Positions 1 through 6,074 of a DNA stretch of 7,806 bases are shown here, one piece after another. Made by a program: the position numbers and the translations under genes. The stretch's first letter is position 1. Every line of letters begins with the position of its first letter. The stretch is from Acetobacteraceae bacterium (GTDB lineage: Bacteria; Pseudomonadota; Alphaproteobacteria; Acetobacterales; Acetobacteraceae), in contig PLSZ01000149.1 in the NCBI GenBank assembly GCA_003164305.1, forward strand, positions 1-7,806, read 5' to 3'. The notes under the pieces are model-generated. The model saw nothing but the letters and a program-made list of their open reading frames with translations. It was not told where the DNA came from and did not search any database.

Positions 1-215
1 CGGGTCGAGCCCCATAGCGATAAAATGGTGTCGCGGATGGAACGGCACCGTTCGCTATTCGTCATGGCCCGGCTCGACCGGACCATCGGTGTGCCCAAAA
101 TCGCTCTCACCGGCGTGATTGTGCCGATGGTCCGGTCGAGCCGGACCATGACGGGGATGGAGGGCCCGAGCTCGCTTTCCGTGCTATTTTAGCGCGCATG
201 GGGTCGAGCCCGGGG
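1..215. repeat. Nested palindromic fold-back element, intergenic
   Basis: Two 29-nt arms at 61-89 and 124-152 are reverse complements with a single mismatch (C at position 68 of the left arm), separated by a 34-nt spacer. Outside them, the stretches around 1-25 and 184-213 form a weaker imperfect inverted pair, each with a GGTCGAGCC-type core next to CCCAT and TAAAAT-like sequence. A small perfect palindrome, GAACGG-CA-CCGTTC, lies at 40-53. No credible coding frame crosses the region. Arms of this kind are typical of dispersed intergenic palindromic repeats in alphaproteobacterial genomes (general knowledge). Whether this copy belongs to a repeat family cannot be told from one window. It could also be a large RNA hairpin at the end of a transcript. 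Confidence 0.7.
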
Positions 216-548
216 ATGACGTTTTGGCATGCGGCGACGGGTCAATCGTTCGGGCGGTTGGTATAAGTGCCCAATCCGGCGCGAGAGTTAACAAGGTCGC
301 GCCCAAGGGACTCGCGCTTCGCCATGGCAAATAGCTGGATCGGATGACGAGGAGGTTATCGACAACCCGGCGACGCCATCGGAATTGCCAGGTTGTGCAC
401 GACGTCAATCGTCGCCTGCTCAGTCCTCGGGTCAAAATTCTTGTTAGACGGGCAGCTGGCATCAGGATTTCACGCATTTGACGTTGGCAAGGCAACGGCC
501 CCCGGACCGCCACGAAACGCCGTTCGACGCGAGCGCCGGAGCGTCCGG
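153..548. other. Non-coding stretch downstream of the glycosyltransferase gene
   Basis: The open frames here (184-552 on minus, 393-776 on plus) give arginine- and proline-rich translations with no recognisable domain, and the plus frame runs antisense into the glycosyltransferase gene. I see no gene. Just past the glycosyltransferase stop codon is a small perfect hairpin, CCGGA-GCG-TCCGG at 536-548, without a following T-run on the minus strand. It is too weak to be called a terminator. Confidence 0.5.
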
Positions 549-2426
549 TCAACCGCGCCTGACGATGGCGCGCAGCGTATTTTCATACGACTCGGTGAAA
601 CCAGCGATATCGCCAATCCGCTTTCGCCAGGTATCCGCGTTGAAGACAGCTCGGTAAGTTTCGATCGCGGATGCGCTCGTGGCGAGCGACACGGCCGTCT
701 CGACGTAATCTTGCACAGTCGTGGTGATGCCTTGATGGGCGCCTACGGCGGTAAGCAGCCGGCTTGCCATCCGTGACGCGAAGGACTGCCCGGAAATGGT
801 CAATAACGGTAGCCCCATGCGAATGGCGTCACTGGCGATCGTTCCCGCGTTATACGGGAACGTATCGAGGAACAGATCCGCCAACGGCAGGCGGGCCATA
901 TAATCGTCAGCCCCGACGCGGGACGCGAAAATCAATCGCTCAGGATCGATGCCGTGTTTCCGGGCCCGATCCAGCATGTTCCGGCGAGCCCATTCGTTGT
1001 CTCCAACTAACCAAATGACCGAATTGGCCGAGCGTCGCAGGATGGTCATCCAGGCGGTGAAGATTTCGCCGGTTAACTTGTAATGATTGGAGAAGCAGCA
1101 GAAAACGAACCTGTCTCGCGGTAGTCCGGCCTCCGCTCTGGTCGTCGCGCGACCAATCGCACGCTTACTGTCGTTGACCTGATAGTTCGGGGCGATGTGG
1201 AGCGGTGCCGGAGCGTAGCAGGCCGCGAGCGCCGGCGGCACGACGTAATCGTCGCAAAACATATAATCCAACTCAGGTAATGGAACCGGCCCGATGAACC
1301 CGAGATAGGTCGCCTGCACCGGAGCCGGCTTCCAACGGAGAATTTGCAGCCTCGCACCGGACGTGAGGCCGTTCAAATCCACCAGAATGTCGATCTCGTC
1401 ATCACGGATCAGCCGCGCCGCCTGCTCATCCGTCAGGTGTTTGACGCTTTTGAAATGATCGAACGATCGTATGACCCTGGTTCGGATATCGCTGCCGTCA
1501 TCCGGGCTCATGCAATAGCCGTACACTTCGAATTGCTCACGGTCATGGCGTTCGAAGAGTTCGGCGATAAGGTAGCTCATCGCATGCCGGCAATAATCGG
1601 ACGACAGGTATCCGAGCCTGATCCGGTCATGCCGGTATCCATTTGGTGGGCAAAGCCGGCGCGGAGGTTGGTAGGTCTTGCGCTGGATCCAATCGGCCGC
1701 CGCCGCGCGCTGCGCTCGAACGTCGTCGGTCAGTGAGAGCGCGCTCAATGGTCCAATGTGCCGCGCCAGGCTGCTGACCGGCAGGCCCGGAATCACGTCG
1801 GTTAAAACGGGCCACTCGCACATCTTTTGCCGTACGTGCACCCAATGCTGAATAACGTCCGGTTGGTTCGGATCGATCAGCAGACTTCGCCGCATTTCCC
1901 GTTCGGCTTCGTCCAACCCGCCTGTCTGTTCCAGCAGGCGCGCACGGTGGTTGATCAGGCCAATGCGAACCTCGTCCGGTTGCAGCGCCATCTCCCAGGT
2001 CCGCAACGCCGCCGCTGTCTGGCCAACCGATTCCATCGTCAGTCCCAGATTGGTCGCCGCGGCATGGAAGTCTGGTCGCAACGCCAACGCATTCTGAAAG
2101 GCGAGGATCGCATTCGCTTTGTCGCCCGCCAGCCTGAGAGCCACGCCAAGATTGAACCATGCCGCGAACAGGAACGCGGCCCCGGGTTTCTGATGGGATA
2201 TCCAGTCCTGATACAGGCGAATCGTCGCCGGACCATCCATTGATCCGGCGGACTGCTCGATGATGCTGACGATTTCCGTGAACGAGGCGCGTGCCAGGAC
2301 GTCGCGGGACGGGGAGGTATCGTTTTCACGAATAACCTCGCCCGCTCGCTCCACCAGAAAATCAGGCAACCACGCGACGGTCCCGGACAAGGTCGCGCCT
2401 TCGGCGAGAGGCTCAGCTATGGTCAC
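549..2426 (-). CDS. TPR protein with O-GlcNAc-transferase-like (SPINDLY/GT41) catalytic domain
   Basis: The 625-residue protein probably transfers a sugar from a nucleotide donor to Ser/Thr of a cytoplasmic protein. About three TPR-like helical repeats lie at residues 85-118, 119-152 and 153-187. The GT41-type catalytic half spans about 267-622. Visible motifs are SSDYCRHAMSYL (275-286, with His281 aligning with the conserved OGT active-site histidine), DLNGLTSGAR (350-359), CCFSNHYKLT (443-452, Lys450 aligning with the UDP-contacting lysine), DLFLDTFPYNAG (517-528) and SGQSFASR (545-552). The usual GYPGTSGA-type loop reads GFIGPVPL here, and the usual NAHTT reads NAGTI. Translation starts at GTG 2424-2426 with a weak GGAG 11 nt upstream. 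There is no signal peptide or membrane segment. It lies 97 nt downstream of the octapeptide-repeat gene on the same strand, probably cotranscribed. The family is clear; the donor and acceptor are unknown. Confidence 0.9.
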   Translation of the reverse strand: MTIAEPLAEGATLSGTVAWLPDFLVERAGEVIRENDTSPSRDVLARASFTEIVSIIEQSAGSMDGPATIRLYQDWISHQKPGAAFLFAAWFNLGVALRLAGDKANAILAFQNALALRPDFHAAATNLGLTMESVGQTAAALRTWEMALQPDEVRIGLINHRARLLEQTGGLDEAEREMRRSLLIDPNQPDVIQHWVHVRQKMCEWPVLTDVIPGLPVSSLARHIGPLSALSLTDDVRAQRAAAADWIQRKTYQPPRRLCPPNGYRHDRIRLGYLSSDYCRHAMSYLIAELFERHDREQFEVYGYCMSPDDGSDIRTRVIRSFDHFKSVKHLTDEQAARLIRDDEIDILVDLNGLTSGARLQILRWKPAPVQATYLGFIGPVPLPELDYMFCDDYVVPPALAACYAPAPLHIAPNYQVNDSKRAIGRATTRAEAGLPRDRFVFCCFSNHYKLTGEIFTAWMTILRRSANSVIWLVGDNEWARRNMLDRARKHGIDPERLIFASRVGADDYMARLPLADLFLDTFPYNAGTIASDAIRMGLPLLTISGQSFASRMASRLLTAVGAHQGITTTVQDYVETAVSLATSASAIETYRAVFNADTWRKRIGDIAGFTESYENTLRAIVRRG

Positions 2427-2522
2427 GTTCCGGTTCGCTCCGTTCTGGGAGCGGCGATTGTTCCAGGCGAACCCTTTCAGCGTTGCAACAACAGAAATCT
2501 TCCGCGGAGCAGAGACCTGGCG

Positions 2523-3101
2523 TCAGTGGAACATCGCCGCCGCCTGTGAACCACTCATCGCGTGGATCTGGGTGGTCGTGAAGGCGCCGACCTGCGAACT
2601 GCTCAGCGCGGCCAGATCAGTCGTGGTCATGGCCCCGACCTGGCCGGTCGTGAACGCGGCGATCGAGGCCGTCGGCAAGGCTGAGAACTGCGCCGTGGTG
2701 AATGCCGCGATGTCCATGGTCGTCAGCGCGACCAACTGGCTGACCGTCAGCGCCGCCACGTCGGTCGTGGTCAACGCCGCCGTGCCCGCGGTGGTGAGGC
2801 CCGCGAGGGCGGCTGTTGAGACGAACGTGATCTGCGACGAGGTCAATGCCGCCGCCTCCGCCGTGGTCAGCGCCGCCATCTGCGCCGAGGTCAGCGCGGG
2901 CATCGCCACCGCGCTGACAGCGGCCACCTGCGCCGTGCTCAGCGCCGCCACGTCCGTCGTGGTCAGCGCCGCCAGTTGCGCGGAACCCAACGCGGCGACC
3001 TGCGCCGTGGTCAAACCCTGGGCATCCGCGGTGGTGAAAGCGGCTATCGCGCTCGTCGCCAGGGCGGCGATCTGTGCCGGCGTCAGATTCGTGATCGACA
3101 T
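2523..3101 (-). CDS. Octapeptide-repeat protein (23 tandem octads), Thr/Ser-rich
   Basis: The 192-residue protein consists of a six-residue N-terminus (MSITNL), 23 uninterrupted octads at residues 7-190, and a terminal Phe-His. The consensus is roughly T-T-x-Q/D-V-A-A-L. Octad position 8 is Leu, Phe, Val or Met in all 23 copies, position 5 is mostly hydrophobic, and positions 1 and 2 are Ser/Thr in 20 and 19 copies by hand count. No insertion breaks the register. There is no Lys, Arg, Cys, Trp or Tyr; the few charges are Asp/Glu at octad position 4, so it is acidic. No signal peptide or membrane helix is evident. The spacing suggests a regular solenoid or rod. ATG 3099-3101 has a good AAGGAG 10 nt upstream. 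A long plus-strand frame over the same DNA is an antisense by-product of the 24-bp repeat. Function is not known to me. Its neighbour, an OGT-like enzyme, makes it a candidate glycosylation substrate. Confidence 0.85.
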   Translation of the reverse strand: MSITNLTPAQIAALATSAIAAFTTADAQGLTTAQVAALGSAQLAALTTTDVAALSTAQVAAVSAVAMPALTSAQMAALTTAEAAALTSSQITFVSTAALAGLTTAGTAALTTTDVAALTVSQLVALTTMDIAAFTTAQFSALPTASIAAFTTGQVGAMTTTDLAALSSSQVGAFTTTQIHAMSGSQAAAMFH

Positions 3102-3111
3102 GACTCTCTCG

Positions 3112-3117
3112 CTCCTT
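3112..3117 (-). promoter_or_regulatory. Ribosome binding site of the octapeptide-repeat gene
   Basis: On the minus strand the sequence reads AAGGAG, then ten nucleotides, then ATG (3099-3101). It is the best Shine-Dalgarno match in the leftward block and fixes the start of the repeat protein. The TGA of the small upstream frame (3117-3119) abuts this site, which would allow translational coupling if that frame is real. Confidence 0.7.
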
Positions 3118-3266
3118 CATGCGAACCAGCCACCGCCGTTCGCGTTTTTGTAGGATGCGAGTTCTTCGCCGGGGCGATTTGAGGAGCGCCCACCGGTCAG
3201 ATGCACGATAGGTCGTTGCGTTGCAGTTTCAGAAACGCGGCAGGCCGCCGTGGGCGACCAGGCCAT
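3117..3266 (-). CDS. Possible 49-residue small protein directly upstream of the repeat gene
   Basis: A minus-strand frame from ATG 3264-3266 to TGA 3117-3119 encodes 49 residues, beginning MAWSPTAACR and ending ASYKNANGGGWFA. Its stop codon overlaps the first base of the AAGGAG of the octapeptide-repeat gene and lies 15 nt before that gene's ATG, a typical spacing for coupled operon genes. It overlaps the end of the frame at 3229-3417 in a different phase. Two readings are possible: a genuine small gene, or the displaced C-terminal part of a frameshifted older gene. There is no Shine-Dalgarno I would trust before its ATG and no family I recognise. Confidence is low. Confidence 0.3.
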   Translation of the reverse strand: MAWSPTAACRVSETATQRPIVHLTGGRSSNRPGEELASYKNANGGGWFA

Positions 3267-3417
3267 GAGCGAGGTCGCTGCCGGCCTTGATGCCTCTCAC
3301 ACGTACCAGCGCCGCGGGGACGGCGATATAATCGGAGGTGGAACCAGGCGATACGGTGGAAAACCACGAAACTCTCTCGATCGCCTGGCGGATGTGGTTC
3401 AGTCGCTCGTTGGACAT
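3229..3417 (-). CDS. Hypothetical short frame, possible gene remnant
   Basis: A minus-strand frame from ATG 3415-3417 to TGA 3229-3231 encodes 62 residues beginning MSNERLNHIRQAIERV. The frame stays open upstream to ATG 3571-3573 (114 residues), but only the portion from about 3470 downward has the GC-rich third positions of neighbouring genes. The start is amphipathic-helical, and later parts read like an ordinary globular protein (SDYIAVPAALVRVRG). None of the possible starts has a good ribosome binding site. I recognise no domain. It may be a small gene at the head of the leftward operon, or the surviving piece of a decayed gene whose last residues continue in the 3117-3266 frame. Confidence 0.3.
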   Translation of the reverse strand: MSNERLNHIRQAIERVSWFSTVSPGSTSDYIAVPAALVRVRGIKAGSDLAHGLVAHGGLPRF

Positions 3418-3985
3418 AGAGCGCGCGATCAGCGCAATGGGCTCGGAGTAGCGGCGCAAGCGTGTCCGGTGAGCCTGGCCATCGTTCCGTGGATCGTTAT
3501 CAATGCATAAGGACATACGGGGCAGTTTGTGGAGATGGACCGCGGCAGACTTTCGGCGTCCGCCGATCCACATAATGAGAGGCCACGTGAATCGCTACCG
3601 ACATGGTCATTGGTAGTTGCGTCGTCACCATTCACGTCGTGCCGAAGCAGGCACGCCTGGATTGAAGACGCGGGACGCCGACACATCATGCTGACCCGCG
3701 CCCGCCACGCCAACGGCGATCGCGGCATTATATTGGAAGCCATGATACTCAATAAATCATTAACATCAATCTGGATGAAAGTATGTCGAGGCACGATCCA
3801 GAATTTTGTGTACCGGAGCGAGGCAACCATTGATGTTCCATTAAGGCAAGCAGCGTGACGCCCGGTTTCGGTTGCAAACCATGGCGGCCGCGTAATCGGT
3901 GACCACACGCAATACTCTTGCAATACGCCGCGGTATAACGCTGCCGCGGAACGGCGGGCTCTCCCCGCGCAACGGGACAAACACA
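3418..3985. other. Intergenic region between leftward and rightward blocks
   Basis: The overlapping frames here (minus 3429-3986, plus 3529-3858) give Cys-, Arg- and Trp-rich translations without domains, so I call no gene. The part around 3725-3840 is noticeably richer in A+T than its surroundings, as expected of promoter-bearing DNA. A perfect inverted pair, ACGTGAAT (3585-3592) and ATTCACGT (3630-3637), encloses a smaller one, CTACC (3595-3599) and GGTAG (3612-3616). I could not pick a convincing -35/-10 pair for either direction. Confidence 0.45.
3928..3968 (+). promoter_or_regulatory. Two GC hairpins in the leader of the methyltransferase gene
   Basis: CCGCGG at 3928-3933 and again at 3944-3949 can pair across a 10-nt loop. 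Immediately after it, GCGGG (3954-3958) pairs with CCCGC (3964-3968) across a 5-nt loop. Both lie between a likely upstream promoter region and the ATG at 3986. They leave the weak GGGA ribosome binding site (3974-3977) free. They could affect translation or early termination, but in such GC-rich DNA chance pairing is also likely. Confidence 0.25.
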
Positions 3986-4909
3986 ATGTCTGAAATGTCG
4001 TCGGAACCGTCCGTGACCGCGATCACCGGCCCTATCCTGGCGCCTCTGGGCTTTGCAACGCCACCGTCACTCCAATCGGAAGATGCGACGGTACAAATTT
4101 GGAATAAAATTGAAGCGGGCTTGTTACCTGACATCAACACCGACGATGCGCGGTTCACGGTTCGCACCGGGCATGAGCCTGGAATACAGCAACTGGAATC
4201 GGATACCAAGGTACGTACTAACTACCTTCAACGGGACGACGGTCTGAGTGAAGCTTCTCTTGCCGCGCCGCGGAACCCGCCGAGCGTATTACATGTGGGT
4301 TGCGGTACCTGTGCCCGCGAGAAACTGCCGCTCGTTTTCCGTACCGGTTGGCGGGAAATTCGACTGGACATTGACCCTGGGGTCGAGCCGGATTTCGTCG
4401 CAAGCACAACGGATATGCGGGACATCGCCGATCGCGCGATCGACGCGGTTTATTCATCGCATAATGTCGAACATCTCTATCCGCATGAAGTACCGTTGGC
4501 ATTGGGCGAAATGTTTCGGGTGTTAAGGACGACCGGCCTCGCGCTCATCAGGTTGCCGGATTTACAAGAGGTCGCTCGTCATATCGCGAACGGAAAACTG
4601 GAAGATCCACTATACATTTCTCCCATGGGCCCAATCGCGCCGCTCGACATATTGTACGGTCATCGTCCTTCGCTGGCGAGTGGCAATACGTTCATGGCGC
4701 ACCGCACCGGATTTACCGCGGATACGCTCGGCGCCGCTCTGATCAAAGCAGGATTTGCCGCGGTGATGATACAAACCAGCCCGGCCGAGTTCAGCCTGAC
4801 CGCGATCGCCTTCCGCGATCGGCCCTCGTCGGAGCGGTTGACGATGGAACAGGCGCGAATGTTACCGGCTCCCGATCGGTCGGCGGCGCTCTACTCGGCG
4901 GTTGGCTAA
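3986..4909 (+). CDS. Class I SAM-dependent methyltransferase, substrate unknown
   Basis: The 307-residue protein has a Rossmann-type SAM-binding fold in its second half. Motif I is VLHVGCGTC (101-109), the acidic end of strand 2 is RLDID (126-130), DMRDI lies at 143-147, and SSHNVEHLYPHEV (157-169) is the motif IV region, followed by a helix and FRVL as in Methyltransf_11-type enzymes. The first 95 or so residues have no recognised domain. I chose ATG 3986, which has GGGA 8 nt upstream, over an in-frame GTG at 3899 that has no ribosome binding site and adds 29 unconvincing residues. The later part (PIAPLDILYGHR, FMAHRTGFT) resembles, from memory, proteins found beside TPR glycosyltransferases in related bacteria. 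It may methylate a sugar or glycan, but this is inferred only from context. It is followed by a 397-nt gap, so it may not belong to the rfb operon. Confidence 0.8.
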   Translation: MSEMSSEPSVTAITGPILAPLGFATPPSLQSEDATVQIWNKIEAGLLPDINTDDARFTVRTGHEPGIQQLESDTKVRTNYLQRDDGLSEASLAAPRNPPSVLHVGCGTCAREKLPLVFRTGWREIRLDIDPGVEPDFVASTTDMRDIADRAIDAVYSSHNVEHLYPHEVPLALGEMFRVLRTTGLALIRLPDLQEVARHIANGKLEDPLYISPMGPIAPLDILYGHRPSLASGNTFMAHRTGFTADTLGAALIKAGFAAVMIQTSPAEFSLTAIAFRDRPSSERLTMEQARMLPAPDRSAALYSAVG

Positions 4910-5158
4910 CGCCGCTTCCGGCGATTGGCGCCTTCGGTCCTGGAAGCCGGAACATATCGCGTCGCGGTGTAGGATGGCCGTCGGAGCGTCCGGATACGAC
5001 GGGTTTCTCGATCGCCGGTGGATCGATCGGGGCGACGTCCAATGGCAGTTGGACGCTACATCGACACCGACCGTCACTGGAACCGCTGGTGTCACGGCTG
5101 CCGAGCTGGGAATGCAGTCGGCGGCGATGCAAGCCGGACATCCGGCGGGGTCCACCAA

Positions 5159-5178
5159 CGGCAAAATTGTTTTTGCCG
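5159..5178. promoter_or_regulatory. Perfect palindrome upstream of rfbF (possible operator or hairpin)
   Basis: CGGCAAAA (5159-5166) and TTTTGCCG (5171-5178) are exact reverse complements around a TTGT centre. The site lies 128 nt before the rfbF start and overlaps the only weak -35-like sequence in the gap. It could be a binding site for a dimeric regulator, or an RNA hairpin at the end of the methyltransferase transcript. No T-run follows, which argues against a standard intrinsic terminator. Confidence 0.45.
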
Positions 5179-5287
5179 GGGACGAGGAAGTGCTACGAAA
5201 CGGTCCTCGCAAACTCAAGCGCTCACGTAACTATCAAGTGGTTATCCCGCGATCTCATTGACTCCCTGGCCAGAACCAGCCGTCGCG

Positions 5288-5294
5288 AAGGAGG
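5288..5294 (+). promoter_or_regulatory. Ribosome binding site of rfbF
   Basis: AAGGAGG, a near-complete anti-16S match, lies 12 nt before ATG 5307-5309. The spacer is slightly long. It is the strongest ribosome binding site in the rightward block and marks rfbF as the first gene of a new operon. Confidence 0.7.
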
Positions 5295-5306
5295 CATACA
5301 TAGGTC

Positions 5307-6074
5307 ATGAAGGCTGTCATCCTCGCGGGTGGGCTGGGTACCCGCCTCATGGAAGAGACCGAGACACGGCCAAAGCCGATGATCGAGATCGGTGGCAAGC
5401 CAATTCTCTGGCATATCATGCGCGGCTATCATGCCCATGGAATCAGCGAGTTTATCGTTTGCCTCGGCTATAAGGGCTATGTCATCAAGGAGTGGTTCCA
5501 CAATTACCTCCTTCACGCGGCGGACGTGACATTCGATCTTGCCGCGAACACGACCGTCCTGCACCGCGCGACAGTCGAGCCCTGGAAAGTCACGCTGGTC
5601 GAGACCGGGCTTGGGACCATGACTGGGGGCCGGCTGCGCCGCGTGCGCGACTACATCGGTGATGAGCCGTTCTGTTTTACCTATGGCGACGCGGTCAGCA
5701 CCGTTGATATCAGGGCCTCGATCGCCTTCCACCGCGCACACGGCAAAGCGGCGACAGTGACCGCGGTCATACCCCCCGCGCGGTTCGGCGCACTCGATCT
5801 GGATGGCAATGTCGTGCGCGGATTCCGCGAGAAACCCGTAGGTGACAACCAACTGATCAATGGCGGTTTCTTCGTGCTGCAACCCGCGGCCATCAACGTG
5901 ATCGCAGGCGATTCCACGGCATGGGAAGCCGAGCCGATGGAGCAACTCGCCCGCACCGGGCAGCTGATGGCCTTTCGGCATGAGGGCTTCTGGCAGCCGA
6001 TGGACACACCGCGGGAGAAGCGGCTGCTGGACGAACTATGGGCCTCCGGGAAAGCACCGTGGCGGGTTCCGTGA
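5307..6074 (+). CDS. rfbF: Glucose-1-phosphate cytidylyltransferase
   Basis: The 255-residue protein matches the usual RfbF length of about 257. It makes CDP-glucose and pyrophosphate from CTP and glucose-1-phosphate in the cytoplasm, the first step toward CDP-linked deoxysugars. The N-terminal nucleotide-binding loop reads AGGLGTRL (7-14), followed by [12 protein letters not shown] (21-32), a cytidylyltransferase hallmark. TYGDA (125-129) carries Asp128 and QPMDT (230-234) carries Asp233, the pair expected to bind the metal ion. GFREKP (172-177) and NGGFFVL (185-191) are sugar-site motifs of this nucleotidyltransferase family. It begins at ATG 5307 behind a strong AAGGAGG. Its TGA overlaps the GTG start of rfbG by 4 nt, so the two are translationally coupled. 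The identification is secure; thymidylyl- or uridylyl-transferases are less likely given the [12 protein letters not shown] pattern. Confidence 0.95.
   Translation: MKAVILAGGLGTRLMEETETRPKPMIEIGGKPILWHIMRGYHAHGISEFIVCLGYKGYVIKEWFHNYLLHAADVTFDLAANTTVLHRATVEPWKVTLVETGLGTMTGGRLRRVRDYIGDEPFCFTYGDAVSTVDIRASIAFHRAHGKAATVTAVIPPARFGALDLDGNVVRGFREKPVGDNQLINGGFFVLQPAAINVIAGDSTAWEAEPMEQLARTGQLMAFRHEGFWQPMDTPREKRLLDELWASGKAPWRVP

Larger units (their letters stand above)
4910..5306 (+). other. Intergenic region upstream of rfbF
   Basis: A plus-strand frame stays open at 4902-5261 (119 residues from a TTG that overlaps the methyltransferase end). It has no ribosome binding site, no domain and only moderate codon bias, so I do not call it a gene, though its end (NGKIVFAGDEEVLRNG) looks protein-like. 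The gap probably carries the rfbF promoter. TTGTTT (5167-5172) and TGCTAC (5191-5196), 18 nt apart, are the nearest thing to a -35/-10 pair, and the match is weak. The palindrome at 5159-5178 overlaps that -35. Confidence 0.4.

Noticed and set aside
536..548. Hairpin directly after the glycosyltransferase stop as an intrinsic terminator
   Set aside because: The stem is only 5 bp and no T-run follows on the minus strand.
2523..3101. Resemblance of LTPAQIAAL to the start of TAL-effector repeats
   Set aside because: TAL repeats are about 34 residues with a variable di-residue and a conserved second helix. Here the unit is 8 residues and the rest of the TAL repeat is absent.
2523..3101. CRISPR array or minisatellite reading of the 24-bp repeats
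   Set aside because: The repeats are adjacent without spacers, vary at the DNA level and preserve a protein consensus, so they are coding.
2260..3153. A 297-residue open frame on the plus strand across the repeat gene, itself with octad-like repeats
   Set aside because: It is the antisense of the 24-bp repeat, where regular codon choice removes stops. It has no ribosome binding site and also runs over the start of the glycosyltransferase gene. The minus frame has a strong ribosome binding site and a cleaner consensus.
3429..3986. A 185-residue frame on the minus strand
   Set aside because: The translation is rich in Cys, Arg and Trp, has no domain or ribosome binding site, and lacks the codon bias of the surrounding genes. 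Only the separate frame at 3229-3417 looks partly coding.
4380..4391. A GGTCGAGCC core like that of the repeat at 1-215
   Set aside because: It lies inside the methyltransferase coding sequence without inverted arms and is probably coincidence.
4902..5261. A 119-residue plus-strand frame starting with TTG inside the methyltransferase end
   Set aside because: It has a rare start codon, no ribosome binding site, no recognisable domain, and a perfect palindrome inside it that looks regulatory. It is kept only as a note in the intergenic entry.
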